NCBI RefSeq assembly: GCF_002179555.1
Contig: NZ_NHOU01000001.1
Coordinates: 310,001 to 374,000 of the forward strand
Length of the DNA: 64,000 bases
Source: Salinicola salarius
Lineage (GTDB): Bacteria > Pseudomonadota > Gammaproteobacteria > Pseudomonadales > Halomonadaceae
Direction of reading: 5' to 3'
Every line of letters starts with the position of its first letter. The first letter of the stretch is position 1. Both the position numbers and the translations under genes were made by a program. Of this stretch, positions 1 through 7,702 are shown in pieces. Below the pieces are notes generated by a model, which made no database searches, had not been told where the DNA came from, and saw only the letters and a program-made list of their open reading frames with translations.

Positions 1-74
1 TGATCATCGAATCGTCGGCAACTCCGACGTTGTCTCAGGAGTCGTTCCAGCGCACTGGTTTGAACTTGGCTCAT
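1..74 (-). CDS. nitroreductase-family protein, N-terminal fragment
   Basis: Only the first 24 codons lie in the window; the gene continues past the left edge. The start ATG is at 74 on the minus strand, with an AAGGAA ribosome-binding site just upstream. The visible peptide MSQVQTSALERLLRQRRSCR followed by RFDD matches the usual N-terminus of FMN-dependent nitroreductases (L-x-x-R-R-S-x-R-x-F). These enzymes use NAD(P)H to reduce nitro compounds or quinones. The assignment rests on this short motif, so the substrate and subfamily cannot be judged. Confidence 0.5.
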   Translation of the reverse strand, partial: MSQVQTSALERLLRQRRSCRRFDD

Positions 75-98
75 GGCGATTCCTTATAGTCCTTCTTG

Positions 99-662
99 TC
101 AGGCTGGTTGGCGATTGCCCCACACCTGCGCTTCGCTGATGCCCAGCGTTGCAAACTCTTCCCGCCGCAGCGGGGCTTCTTCCTGCAGAAAGAATTCGTC
201 CAGCTGCGGCGGGGCGACATCGGTCTCCGAAAGCATGGCGTGAACCTGACCACGATGATGCGTCTGATGCACGAACAGATGCGCCAGCACCCGGTGCGCC
301 GGCTCGCGCTGCTGGCGGTCGGCCCGCTCGAGCGTGACGTCGGCGGCCAGCGAAGCCTCGTCGAGCGCGTCGCAGATCGCGATCAAGCGCCTATCCAGCG
401 CTTCCTGTGCCGGCCACAGCGTGTCGACACGAGAGTGGGGCAGCTCGTCGTCGAAGGCGCGCTGACCGAGCGTGCCGCCTTCGAGGGCATCGATATAGTA
501 GGCATCGACGATCAGGATGTGGTTGAGCGTGGCGTGAATCGACGGGAAGAAGCTGCTCCGCCTGGCGTGAAAGGCCTCGTCGGACAAGCGGGCGCAGGCA
601 GCCAACAGCCGATGGTTCGACCACAGGTTGCAGTAGGCTTGATGGCGAAAATATTCGATCAT
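99..662 (-). CDS. DinB-family damage-inducible-like protein
   Basis: The product is 187 aa and starts MIEYFRHQAYCN. The reading frame is open further upstream to 797, but that extension does not look like protein and overlaps the divergent LysE-type gene. The sequence fits the DinB/YfiT four-helix bundle: the N-terminal histidine, a central N-H-I-L-I-V-D helix (TLNHILIVD) and a C-terminal HQTHHRGQVH helix supply the three-histidine metal site typical of this fold. DinB-like proteins are metal-binding, and some act as thiol-dependent transferases. The true reaction here is unknown. It lies just downstream of nothing co-directional except the edge nitroreductase. Confidence 0.8.
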   Translation of the reverse strand: MIEYFRHQAYCNLWSNHRLLAACARLSDEAFHARRSSFFPSIHATLNHILIVDAYYIDALEGGTLGQRAFDDELPHSRVDTLWPAQEALDRRLIAICDALDEASLAADVTLERADRQQREPAHRVLAHLFVHQTHHRGQVHAMLSETDVAPPQLDEFFLQEEAPLRREEFATLGISEAQVWGNRQPA

Positions 663-711
663 GGTCGGGCACCGGCTCAATCGTCTTCTCTCCAGCATCT
701 CAGGAATCGAC

Positions 712-1344
712 ATGGAAATGCTACACGGCCTGATCGTCATCACTTTCGTGCATCTGCTGGCGGCCGCCTCGCCGGGGCCGGACTTCGTGCTGGTCACCCA
801 GCAGACGCTGAATCACGGCAAGCGCATCGGCCTGTTGTGCAGCCTGGGCATCGCGCTGGGGCTGTCGATTCACATCGTCTATTCCGCGTTCGGGCTGGCG
901 GCGGTGATCGCCAACTCCACCGAGGCGCTATGGGCGATCAAGCTGATCGGCGGCGCTTATCTGCTCTATCTGGGGATTTTGGGGTTGCGCTCGCGCCCGG
1001 CTGTGACCGATACCGAGGCCGTGACCCCGGACGCGGCACCGCCTCGCTCGGCGCTGCGCACCGTCGGCATGGGATTTCTCTGCAACGCGCTCAATCCCAA
1101 GGCGCCGATCTACTTCGTCTCGCTGTTCACCATCGTGCTGTCACCGTCGATGCCGCTCTATCAGATCGCCATCTACGGCGCCTGGATCATGCTGATCCAG
1201 CTGGGGTGGTTCTCGGCGGTGGCGCTGCTGCTCTCCACGCCCCCGATCCATCGCGCGTTCAAACGCTTCAGCCACTGGATCGATCGGGTGCTGGGCCTGG
1301 CGATGGTGGCGCTGGGAATCAAGGTGTTGACGACGCGGGTGTGA
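712..1344 (+). CDS. LysE/RhtB-family amino-acid exporter
   Basis: The product is about 210 aa with five or six hydrophobic segments, matching the LysE/RhtB/RhtC exporter size. The N-terminal motif AAASPGPDFVLVTQQ contains the family signature S-P-G-P-D/N, and GFLCNALNPKAPIYF holds the conserved N-P-K of the second half. These inner-membrane proteins export amino acids such as threonine or homoserine lactones. I chose the ATG at 712 (MEMLHGLIV), which follows CAGGAATCGA, over the in-frame 661 start that overlaps the DinB gene. It is divergent from the DinB-like gene and about 100 bp upstream of adenine deaminase. Confidence 0.85.
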   Translation: MEMLHGLIVITFVHLLAAASPGPDFVLVTQQTLNHGKRIGLLCSLGIALGLSIHIVYSAFGLAAVIANSTEALWAIKLIGGAYLLYLGILGLRSRPAVTDTEAVTPDAAPPRSALRTVGMGFLCNALNPKAPIYFVSLFTIVLSPSMPLYQIAIYGAWIMLIQLGWFSAVALLLSTPPIHRAFKRFSHWIDRVLGLAMVALGIKVLTTRV

Positions 1345-1445
1345 GTCGGAAACGCCGACAGACGACTGCGCTCGCCCGACGCTTTCCACCACGCGTGCTT
1401 TTCGGCATCCTGAAACGCATCCACTCAAACTGGCGAGGAGCGCTC

Positions 1446-2438
1446 GTGAAGACTTGGCTGCGTGAATTACCCAAGGTCGAACTGCATCTACATATCGAGG
1501 GTTCGCTGGAGCCGGAGCTGATGTTTGCGCTGGCGGCGCGCAACAACGTGTCGCTGCCCTACGCGACGGTGGACGAGGTGCGTGCCGCCTACGATTTCAG
1601 CGATCTGCAGTCGTTTCTGGATCTCTACTATCAGGGCATGCGGGTGCTGCGCACCGAGCAGGATTTCCATGATCTGGCGATGGCGTACTTCGAGCGTGCG
1701 CAGGCAGAGGGCGTGGTGCACGTCGAACTGTCGTTCGATCCGCAGGCGCACCTGAGCCGTGGCGTCGAGCTGGCGGCACCGTTCGAGGGGCTGCGCCGCG
1801 CCATGCGAGATGCGGAGCGCCGCTGGGGCATGACCACGGCGTTGATCATGAGCTTCCTGCGCGACCGCGATGCGCTCGATGCCATGGACGTGCTGGAAAA
1901 GGCGGCACCCTACTACGAGCTGATCGACGCCGTGGGCCTCGACAGCGCGGAGATGGGCAACCCGCCAGCCAAGTTTGAGGCGGTGTTCGAACGCGCCAAA
2001 GCGCTGGGCATTCCGCGTGTCGCCCACGCGGGCGAGGAGGGGCCGGCGGCCTACATCAGCGAGGCGCTGGACGTGCTCGATATCTGCCGGGTCGATCATG
2101 GCGTCGCCTGCCTGCAGGATGCCGCCCTCGTCGAACGGCTGCGGGCGTCGCAGATTCCGCTGACGGTGTGTCCGCTTTCCAACGTGCGGCTGAAAGTGGT
2201 GGAGCAGATGACCGACCATCCGTTGCCGCAGATCATCGAGCAGGGTCTCAAAGTGACGCTCAACTCCGACGACCCGGCCTATTTCGGCAGCGGCGTGCTG
2301 GACAATTACCTCGCCTGTCTCGAGGCGTTCGACTGGGACCAGGCCATGTTCAAGCAGCTGGCGGGCAATGCGATCGACGTCGCGTTCATGCCGGAATCTC
2401 GCCGCAGCGAGCTGCACAAGCGCCTGGCGGCCTGTTGA
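1446..2438 (+). CDS. adenine deaminase (adenosine-deaminase superfamily)
   Basis: The 330-aa zinc hydrolase probably converts adenine to hypoxanthine in purine salvage. The metal motif HLH is at residues 14-16 (ELHLHIEGSLEP). The later VAHAGEEGP supplies a third histidine, and LNSDDPAYFG carries the metal-binding aspartates. The overall sequence resembles the Pseudomonas proteins annotated as adenine rather than adenosine deaminase, for example QIPLTVCPLSN and the SFDPQAH segment. The start is a GTG at 1446 with GAGGAG eight bases upstream; the longer open frame upstream is non-coding. Substrate preference between adenine and adenosine is inferred from similarity only. Confidence 0.88.
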   Translation: MKTWLRELPKVELHLHIEGSLEPELMFALAARNNVSLPYATVDEVRAAYDFSDLQSFLDLYYQGMRVLRTEQDFHDLAMAYFERAQAEGVVHVELSFDPQAHLSRGVELAAPFEGLRRAMRDAERRWGMTTALIMSFLRDRDALDAMDVLEKAAPYYELIDAVGLDSAEMGNPPAKFEAVFERAKALGIPRVAHAGEEGPAAYISEALDVLDICRVDHGVACLQDAALVERLRASQIPLTVCPLSNVRLKVVEQMTDHPLPQIIEQGLKVTLNSDDPAYFGSGVLDNYLACLEAFDWDQAMFKQLAGNAIDVAFMPESRRSELHKRLAAC

Positions 2439-2468
2439 TCGGCTGCCAATCCACATCCCGACTCATGA

Positions 2469-2493
2469 CTGCCCGGCCGATCAGGCCGGGCAG
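2469..2493. terminator. hairpin between convergent genes
   Basis: A perfect 10-bp stem (CTGCCCGGCC / GGCCGGGCAG) with a GATCA loop lies between the stop codons of adenine deaminase and the convergent aminotransferase. There is no strong T-run, so it is a probable rather than certain bidirectional terminator. Confidence 0.65.
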
Positions 2494-2511
2494 TATCGTT
2501 CAGCGTACCGG

Positions 2512-3792
2512 CTAGACGGTAGCACCTTGCGGTGCCTCAGCCAGCGCCGAAAGGAAGGGCACCAGTCGATCGAGCGCTTCCTTGGCGAGCTCCGGGTCGA
2601 TGGCGAAGCAGATTCGCAGGTAATCCTCACCCTCGGGGCCGAAGGCGCTGCCCGGCGCCACGCCGACCTTGGCCTCCCGCAGGATACGTTTGGCCGTGTC
2701 CAGGCTCGAGCCGTCAAGACCGTGTACCTTGAAGAAGAGGTAGAAGGTGCCTTGCGGCGAGAACACGGTCACGTTGTCCAGCGCGGTCAGACCCTCGACC
2801 AGAATGTCCCGCGAGGCCTGGCAGCGTTCGACCTGATGAGCGATGAAGTCGTCGCCATGCTCGAGCGCCGCGATGCAGGCCCGCTGAACGAACGGCGCCA
2901 CGCCGGTGGTGTTGTATTGGCAGAGACGGGCGAACAGCTGATCCATGCCCTGCGGGAACGTGACCCAGCCCGCACGCCAGCCGGTCATGCACCAGTTCTT
3001 GGAGAAGGTGTTGGTCACCAGCAGCCGGTCTTGCGGTTCGCAGATCTGCAGGAAGGAGGCGGCCGGCCCTTCGCTATCGTAGCCTCCATTACGGTAGACC
3101 CCGTCATCGTCGACCCTGTCATCGTCGACCCCGTCATCATAGACAAAATGATTGTAGACCTCGTCGGCCACGATCCACAGCCCCTTGTCCCGGCAGAAGT
3201 CCCGCAATCGCTCCATGTCCTCGAGCGGCATGCGCCAACCGGTCGGGTTGGAGGGCGAATTGATGAAGATGGCTCGGGTGCGATCGGTCACCGCCGCGAA
3301 CAGTTCTTCCAGGTCGAGCTCGATGCTGCCGTCCGGATAGAAATCGAAGGCGACCGGTACATTGACCCCGCCGACGATCTCGATCATCTGCCTGGCGTTG
3401 GGCCAGGCCGGCGTCGGCATGATCACTTCGCTGCCTTCGTCGAGAATCGCCTGCATCGCCATGGTGACGGCATTCATGCCGCCGATGGAGACGCAGAACC
3501 GGTCGGCGGCGACGTCGACCTGCCAGTGCCGGCGGTGGTAGTCGGAGAGCGCCTGGCGAAGCTCGGGCAAACCCTGGGAGTAGCTGTAGCGGGTATCGTC
3601 TCCTTCCAGTGCATCCATCGCCGCCTGCTTGATGTAGGCAGGCGTCGGCAGATCGCCTTCGCCAATCCAGAGCCGCACGACCGAGGCGTCGTGACGGGCG
3701 AGATCCGCCACGGCGACGATCTGGTTGTCGGGCATTTCCTGAACGCGAGAAGAGCAGTAGCGGCGCAGGCTGGAGGGGATGACGTCGGACAT
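2512..3792 (-). CDS. class I/II pyridoxal-phosphate aminotransferase
   Basis: This is a 426-aa fold-type I aminotransferase. The PLP-binding lysine is about residue 265 in TNTFSKNWCMTGWRAGW. The substrate-binding region INSPSNPTGW, the cofactor aspartate in VADEVYNHF and the C-terminal arginine in YLRICFA are all present. The sequence resembles the aspartate/aromatic aminotransferase-like group, so the amino donor cannot be named. I preferred the ATG at 3792 (MSDVIPSSL) to 3828 because it follows GAGCTC and matches the family start. Unusual: just after VYNHFVYDD there are repeated D-D-x-V-D blocks encoded by a 15-bp tandem repeat, enlarging a surface loop. Confidence 0.85.
   Translation of the reverse strand: MSDVIPSSLRRYCSSRVQEMPDNQIVAVADLARHDASVVRLWIGEGDLPTPAYIKQAAMDALEGDDTRYSYSQGLPELRQALSDYHRRHWQVDVAADRFCVSIGGMNAVTMAMQAILDEGSEVIMPTPAWPNARQMIEIVGGVNVPVAFDFYPDGSIELDLEELFAAVTDRTRAIFINSPSNPTGWRMPLEDMERLRDFCRDKGLWIVADEVYNHFVYDDGVDDDRVDDDGVYRNGGYDSEGPAASFLQICEPQDRLLVTNTFSKNWCMTGWRAGWVTFPQGMDQLFARLCQYNTTGVAPFVQRACIAALEHGDDFIAHQVERCQASRDILVEGLTALDNVTVFSPQGTFYLFFKVHGLDGSSLDTAKRILREAKVGVAPGSAFGPEGEDYLRICFAIDPELAKEALDRLVPFLSALAEAPQGATV
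3094..3153. repeat. 15-bp in-frame tandem repeat inside the aminotransferase gene
   Basis: Three near-identical units of GTCGACCCYGTCATC occupy 3094-3138 (first unit GTAGACCCCGTCATC), followed by a decayed unit to 3153. Because 15 is a multiple of three, the array adds five-residue blocks (DDGVD, DDRVD, DDGVY) without breaking the frame. Confidence 0.8.
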
Positions 3793-3979
3793 GATGAGCT
3801 CGCTGGTTGGGGAAGGTTTCCCGATCATATAACGCTCGCTCGTTGGCGGGCCAATCGTTCCTCTGACACACTATCGTTCCTCAGACACACTGAAGGCCAT
3901 GACCGGCGCTGCGGGAATCGTGGCGCGCTTTCCTCTGTAGCGAGTCCACATGACCCCGATTATCAGGAGACTCAAACGC

Positions 3980-4291
3980 ATGTTTTCAGCGACTCCCATC
4001 GTTCGCTCCGCGGAGGCGCAGGCCGAAATCGACCGCGCCTGCCAGCGTCTCGCGCTCTACCACTTCATGAGTTGCCCGTTCTGCCAGCGCGTGCGCAGCC
4101 AGATCGAGCGGCTGGCGTTGCCCATCGAGCTGCGCGACATCCAGCGCGATCCCCAGCATCGCCAGGATCTGATGGCGGGCGGTGGCCGCACCATGGTGCC
4201 GTGCCTGCGTATCGAGAAGGAGGACGGCACGGTGGAGTGGATGTACGAGTCCGCGGATATCAATCGCTACCTGGATCGGCGCTTCGGCTGA
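3980..4291 (+). CDS. glutaredoxin-like / GST N-terminal-domain protein
   Basis: The 103-aa single thioredoxin-fold domain has a CPFC redox motif at residues 32-35, the cis-proline segment TMVPCLRI, and a C-terminal YESADINRYLDRRF like the glutathione-binding E/S-A-D element of glutaredoxins and glutathione transferases. It probably carries out glutathione-dependent disulfide exchange in the cytoplasm. I chose the ATG at 3980, which has AGGAG ten bases upstream. An in-frame ATG at 3950 with a poorer ribosome site would add ten residues. It is divergent from the aminotransferase and about 155 bp ahead of ppiC. Confidence 0.8.
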   Translation: MFSATPIVRSAEAQAEIDRACQRLALYHFMSCPFCQRVRSQIERLALPIELRDIQRDPQHRQDLMAGGGRTMVPCLRIEKEDGTVEWMYESADINRYLDRRFG

Positions 4292-4447
4292 TTCTGGCGG
4301 ACGCCAGCCATGCACGGGCGTCAGAGCACTGTCGTCCGAAGCGTCTGCCGGCTTAAAACGGCTGCCGGAGTCGATTGTCGGTGACGGCGACCGGCGGGGT
4401 TTCGTAGAATGCCGCTTTCCCATCGAGCAAGATTCAGGAGTGATCTC

Positions 4448-4726
4448 ATGGCACAGGCCAGCGCCCGCCACATTCTCGTCGACAGCGAGCAGAAGTGTCT
4501 CGAACTCAAGCAGCAGATCGAAGCCGGCAGCGATTTCGCCGAAGTGGCCCGTCAGCACTCCACCTGCCCCTCCGGACGTCAGGGCGGCGAGCTGGGCACG
4601 TTCGGTCGCGGCCAGATGGTCAAGGAGTTCGACGAAGTCGTCTTCAATGGTGCGATCAATGAAGTGCACGGACCGGTGAAGACCCAGTTCGGCTACCATC
4701 TGCTGGAAGTGACCTCGCGCACTTGA
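4448..4726 (+). CDS. ppiC: parvulin peptidyl-prolyl cis-trans isomerase
   Basis: The 92-aa stand-alone parvulin domain matches the length of E. coli PpiC. ASARHILVDSEQ opens the domain, followed by FAEVARQHSTCPSG, GGELGTFGRGQMV and KTQFGYHLLEV, the classical parvulin blocks with both active-site histidines and the conserved cysteine. It speeds proline isomerisation in folding proteins. No signal peptide is present, so it acts in the cytoplasm. The ATG at 4448 follows CAGGAGTGATCTC. A strong hairpin closes the gene. Confidence 0.93.
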   Translation: MAQASARHILVDSEQKCLELKQQIEAGSDFAEVARQHSTCPSGRQGGELGTFGRGQMVKEFDEVVFNGAINEVHGPVKTQFGYHLLEVTSRT

Positions 4727-4749
4727 TCTTCCGCGCCTGATTTCCCCTC

Positions 4750-4773
4750 GAGCCGCCCGCCTCCGGGCGGCTC
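4750..4773 (+). terminator. ppiC terminator hairpin
   Basis: A perfect 10-bp stem GAGCCGCCCG / CGGGCGGCTC with loop CCTC lies 24 bp after the ppiC stop codon. It is followed by only a few T residues. Confidence 0.75.
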
Positions 4774-5004
4774 TCGTCGATCCGGCGATCTTTCCTCCCT
4801 CCGTTCCCTCGATCCCGCCACGGTCATCTTCAGCAGGACAGCCGTTCGCTGAGATCCGTTTAGCGTGAACAAATCGTTACCAATCTTCCGTTTCGGCTTT
4901 TCCGCGGCGAACTATTCTGAAGACACGCCCGCCGTTGCCGAAGCGTTCGGTAACCGAATGACGGCGAGCGGATAAGGATATCCACGCAAAGCGAGGTAGC
5001 AGCG

Positions 5005-5193
5005 ATGACGACGCATTCGAAGTCGGACAAGACGGAAGGCAAGGTCGACAAGGCAGCCGGCAAGGCCAAGGAAGCTGCCGGCAAGATGACCAAGGATCGC
5101 GAACTCGAAGGTAAAGGCAAAGCTCAACAAGGCAAGGGGGATGCCAAGTCCGCCAAAGGCAATCTGAAGGATGCCGCCAAACCACGCCACTAG
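5005..5193 (+). CDS. CsbD-family stress protein
   Basis: The 62-aa lysine-, alanine- and glycine-rich hydrophilic protein contains KTEGKVDKAAGKAKEAAGK and GKGKAQQGKGDAKSAKGNL, the hallmark of the CsbD family (Pfam CsbD). Members are abundant general-stress proteins of unknown activity, often controlled by the general stress sigma factor. The ATG at 5005 follows GCGAGG. It is a single-gene unit closed by a G+C-rich hairpin shared with the convergent symporter. Regulation by RpoS is plausible but is not shown by the sequence. Confidence 0.9.
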   Translation: MTTHSKSDKTEGKVDKAAGKAKEAAGKMTKDRELEGKGKAQQGKGDAKSAKGNLKDAAKPRH

Positions 5194-5258
5194 TTATCAC
5201 TGAATCTCGGTACATCGAGTCTTCTACATCGATATCCATTCGGGATTCTTCACGCAAC

Positions 5259-5281
5259 GGCCCCGCACCATGCGGGGCCGC
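5259..5281. terminator. bidirectional terminator between csbD-like gene and symporter
   Basis: A perfect 9-bp stem CGGCCCCGC / GCGGGGCCG with a 5-nt loop sits between the convergent stop codons, followed on the plus strand by CTATCGTTT. Confidence 0.75.
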
Positions 5282-5300
5282 TATCGTTTGGGCGAGTCCG

Positions 5301-6566
5301 TCAGGCTTTGCCGGGCCGATTGTAGACGTCCAGATCCAGCTCCTTTTCGCTCTTGCCGACCAGAGTCGTCACCATGAGGTCGCCGGCGACGTTGACGCTG
5401 GTGCGCGCCATGTCGAGGATCCTGTCCACGCCGGCGACGACGCCGATCGCCTCCAGTGGCAGGCCAATCTGCGCCAGCACGATCGACAGCATGATCAGCC
5501 CGGCGCCGGGCACGCCCGCCGTGCCGATCGAGGCCAGCGTGCCGGTCAGCACGATCATCCCGTAATCCATCATCGACAGGTCGGCACCGACCAGTTGGGC
5601 GACGAACAGCGCCGCCACGCCCTGATAGATGGCGGTGCCATCCATGTTGATGGTCGCCCCCACCGGCAGCACGAAGCTCGACACGCCTTCCGAGACGCCC
5701 AGATTCTTCTGCGCGCAGCGAATCGAGACCGGCAGGGTGCCGGAGGAGGAGGCGGACGAAAACGAAACTACCAGCGCGTCGATGATGCCCTGCAGATAGC
5801 GCATCGGATTCAATCGGCCGACCAGACTCAACAGGCCGGTATAGACGACCAGTACGTGCACGATACAGGCGAGATAGACCACGCCGATCACCTTGGCCAG
5901 CGGCAGCAGCACGTCCAGCCCATATTGCCCGGAAACGTTGGCCATCAGGCCGAATACGCCGAACGGCGCGAATGCCATGACGATGGCGGTCAGCTTGTAC
6001 ATCGCTTCGGCGAAGCTTTCGAACACACGCACGACGGGTTCGCCCTTTTCGCCGATCAGCATCAACGAAATGCCCAGGCCAATGGCGAAGACGATGATCT
6101 GCAGGATATTGCCTTCGATCATGGCCTGCAGCGGGTTAGAAGGCACCAGGCCGACCACGATATCCACCAGTGACGGCGCCTCGTTGGTCTGCTGCGCCGC
6201 GCTCATCGACGCATCCGCGCCGACGCCCGGCTGGAAGATCGTCGCGGCGACCAGACCGATGACGATCGCGAAGGCGGTCGTGATCAGATAGAGGCCGATC
6301 GTCCGCGCGCCGACACGCCCCATTTTCTGCGGATCGCGCATGCCGGTAATGCCGACGACCAGGGTCGAGAACACCAGCGGCACGATCAGCATCTTGATGC
6401 CATTGATGAAGATGTCGCCGAGCGGCTTGAACATGCTGGCCTGCTCGCCCATCAAGGCGCCGGCGAGAACCCCGAGTACCAGGCCCGCAATGATTTTCTG
6501 CCACAGGGGAATGCGTCGCCACAGATTCGGCCGGGCGGAGGAGGGGGATGAAGATCTTTCTGACAT
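5301..6566 (-). CDS. dicarboxylate/amino acid:cation symporter (DAACS family)
   Basis: The 421-aa inner-membrane protein has the glutamate-transporter fold. The serine-rich re-entrant hairpin SSASSSGTLP, the TM7 motif NMDGTAIYQG and the second hairpin GTAGVPGAG are intact. The C-terminal DRILDMARTSVNVAGD carries substrate-binding aspartate and arginine residues. It should take up glutamate, aspartate or C4-dicarboxylates with Na+ or H+. I chose the ATG at 6566 (MSERSSS), which follows GGAGCCGTCTC, rather than the longer frame from 6599. It resembles GltP/DctA, and the exact substrate is not decidable from sequence alone. Confidence 0.9.
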   Translation of the reverse strand: MSERSSSPSSARPNLWRRIPLWQKIIAGLVLGVLAGALMGEQASMFKPLGDIFINGIKMLIVPLVFSTLVVGITGMRDPQKMGRVGARTIGLYLITTAFAIVIGLVAATIFQPGVGADASMSAAQQTNEAPSLVDIVVGLVPSNPLQAMIEGNILQIIVFAIGLGISLMLIGEKGEPVVRVFESFAEAMYKLTAIVMAFAPFGVFGLMANVSGQYGLDVLLPLAKVIGVVYLACIVHVLVVYTGLLSLVGRLNPMRYLQGIIDALVVSFSSASSSGTLPVSIRCAQKNLGVSEGVSSFVLPVGATINMDGTAIYQGVAALFVAQLVGADLSMMDYGMIVLTGTLASIGTAGVPGAGLIMLSIVLAQIGLPLEAIGVVAGVDRILDMARTSVNVAGDLMVTTLVGKSEKELDLDVYNRPGKA

Positions 6567-6708
6567 GAGACGGCTCCGGCTTGCGTCGTTAATGGCCAAT
6601 ACGTGGGAGACCGCGCATTCTACCGAGTCGGCGGGTAATCTCTAGATGATTCATCCGATGGTCTAAAATCGCCTGACCAAGCCGCCAACCCGTGATCGGG
6701 AAGCCGAA

Positions 6709-7560
6709 TCAGCCTGGATCCAGCGCCTCGGAGATATCGTCGATGAGGTGGGTGCGCTGCAGGGCACGGTCGCCCAGTCTGTCTGCCGTGGTATGGGCGA
6801 GCAGGTGCAGCATGCTGATGAGACTCATCGCCGAATAGCCGTATGGCCCGCCGGTGCTGTAGCAGGGCAGCACGTTGTCGGAAAAGCGCCGTGCCCAGGC
6901 GGCATTGCGCACGTCGACGACGGCCATTACCGTGACGCGCGACAGCGTGAGCTGCTCCATCGCGCGTTCCAGCATCGCCGGGCGGTGTTGCGAGAGGACC
7001 AGCAGCACGACGTCACGCGGCGAGGGCATCGCCAGCTCCTCCGCCCAGGTTCCGCTTTGCGCCCCGAGAGAGAAGACATCCGTGCGGATACGGCTCAGCA
7101 GCGGACGCATGTAGTAGACCAGACCCTGATCCACGCCCAGACCCAGAAGCCAGACACGTGGCGCGGTGGCAAGCCCATCTGCTGCCTTGACCAGTTCGTC
7201 GTTGCGCGTGACCTCGAAGGTTCGCGCCAGACTGTCCGTTTCCATTTGCAGATGCGTCGCGACCGTCAGGCCTCGAGCCGGTGTCCTCGTCTCGCCGGAC
7301 GAAGGAATGTTGCGAAACGGCTGGGTCCGATTGCGCTCTTCCCGTGCCTGCGCCCGGACCTCGCTGAAGTCCCGATAGCCGAGGCTGCGGAACAGGCGGG
7401 CGGCGGTGGCCTTGGAAACTCCCGCCATATCGGCCATCTCCTTGGCCGAGTAGGCGAGCATGTCGTCGATCCGATCCAGTAGCAGCGTCGCCAGCTTGCG
7501 TTCGCTGGGAGAGAGCTGTTCGTAATGTTCCTGGATGGCGAGAACCAATCTCGTAGACAT
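6709..7560 (-). CDS. RpiR/MurR-family transcriptional regulator
   Basis: The 283-aa regulator has an N-terminal RpiR helix-turn-helix (about residues 1-80: YSAKEMADMAGVSKATAARLFRSLG, abbreviated) and a C-terminal SIS sugar-isomerase-like domain (about 120-260) that normally binds a phosphorylated ligand. In this protein the SIS part contains LLVLSQHRPAMLERAM and MLHLLAHTTAD. It is divergent from the cycloligase/ABC operon, and the 142-bp gap between them carries two palindromes, so it probably controls that operon and itself. RpiR proteins usually sense sugar phosphates; here the context suggests a thiamine-precursor or folate-related signal, which is inference. Confidence 0.85.
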   Translation of the reverse strand: MSTRLVLAIQEHYEQLSPSERKLATLLLDRIDDMLAYSAKEMADMAGVSKATAARLFRSLGYRDFSEVRAQAREERNRTQPFRNIPSSGETRTPARGLTVATHLQMETDSLARTFEVTRNDELVKAADGLATAPRVWLLGLGVDQGLVYYMRPLLSRIRTDVFSLGAQSGTWAEELAMPSPRDVVLLVLSQHRPAMLERAMEQLTLSRVTVMAVVDVRNAAWARRFSDNVLPCYSTGGPYGYSAMSLISMLHLLAHTTADRLGDRALQRTHLIDDISEALDPG

Positions 7561-7630
7561 AGGCGCGTCCGTCTTTCTGGCGGGTCTTCATGACGAGGCG
7601 AAGCCTGCCGATTTTTCCGCTGGCGATCTT

Positions 7631-7680
7631 TTGGAAACTACGGTTTCAGTGTAGCATTATTTTGAAACCAAAGGTTCCAA
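7631..7680 (+). promoter_or_regulatory. probable promoter with two RpiR operator-like palindromes
   Basis: Palindrome 1 is GAAAC-TACG-GTTTC at 7634-7647. Palindrome 2 is TTGAAACC-AAA-GGTTCCAA at 7662-7680 (seven of eight pairs). Their centres are about 30 bp apart, close to three helical turns, and both share the half-site GAAAC. A possible -35 TTGGAA (7631) and -10 CATTAT (7655) lie between and across them with an 18-bp spacer. They precede the strong AGGAGG of the first operon gene. Confidence 0.55.
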
Positions 7681-7702
7681 ACGCTTCCAGGAGGGCGCTC
7701 GA

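Noticed and set aside
96-1445. 780-aa plus-strand frame reaching into adenine deaminase
   Set aside because: Only the last 330 codons look like protein. The upstream part is antisense to the DinB-like gene and overlaps the LysE-type gene in another frame.
2368-4356. 662-aa plus-strand frame
   Set aside because: It is antisense to the aminotransferase and a frame-shadow of the glutaredoxin-like gene; it has no family features.
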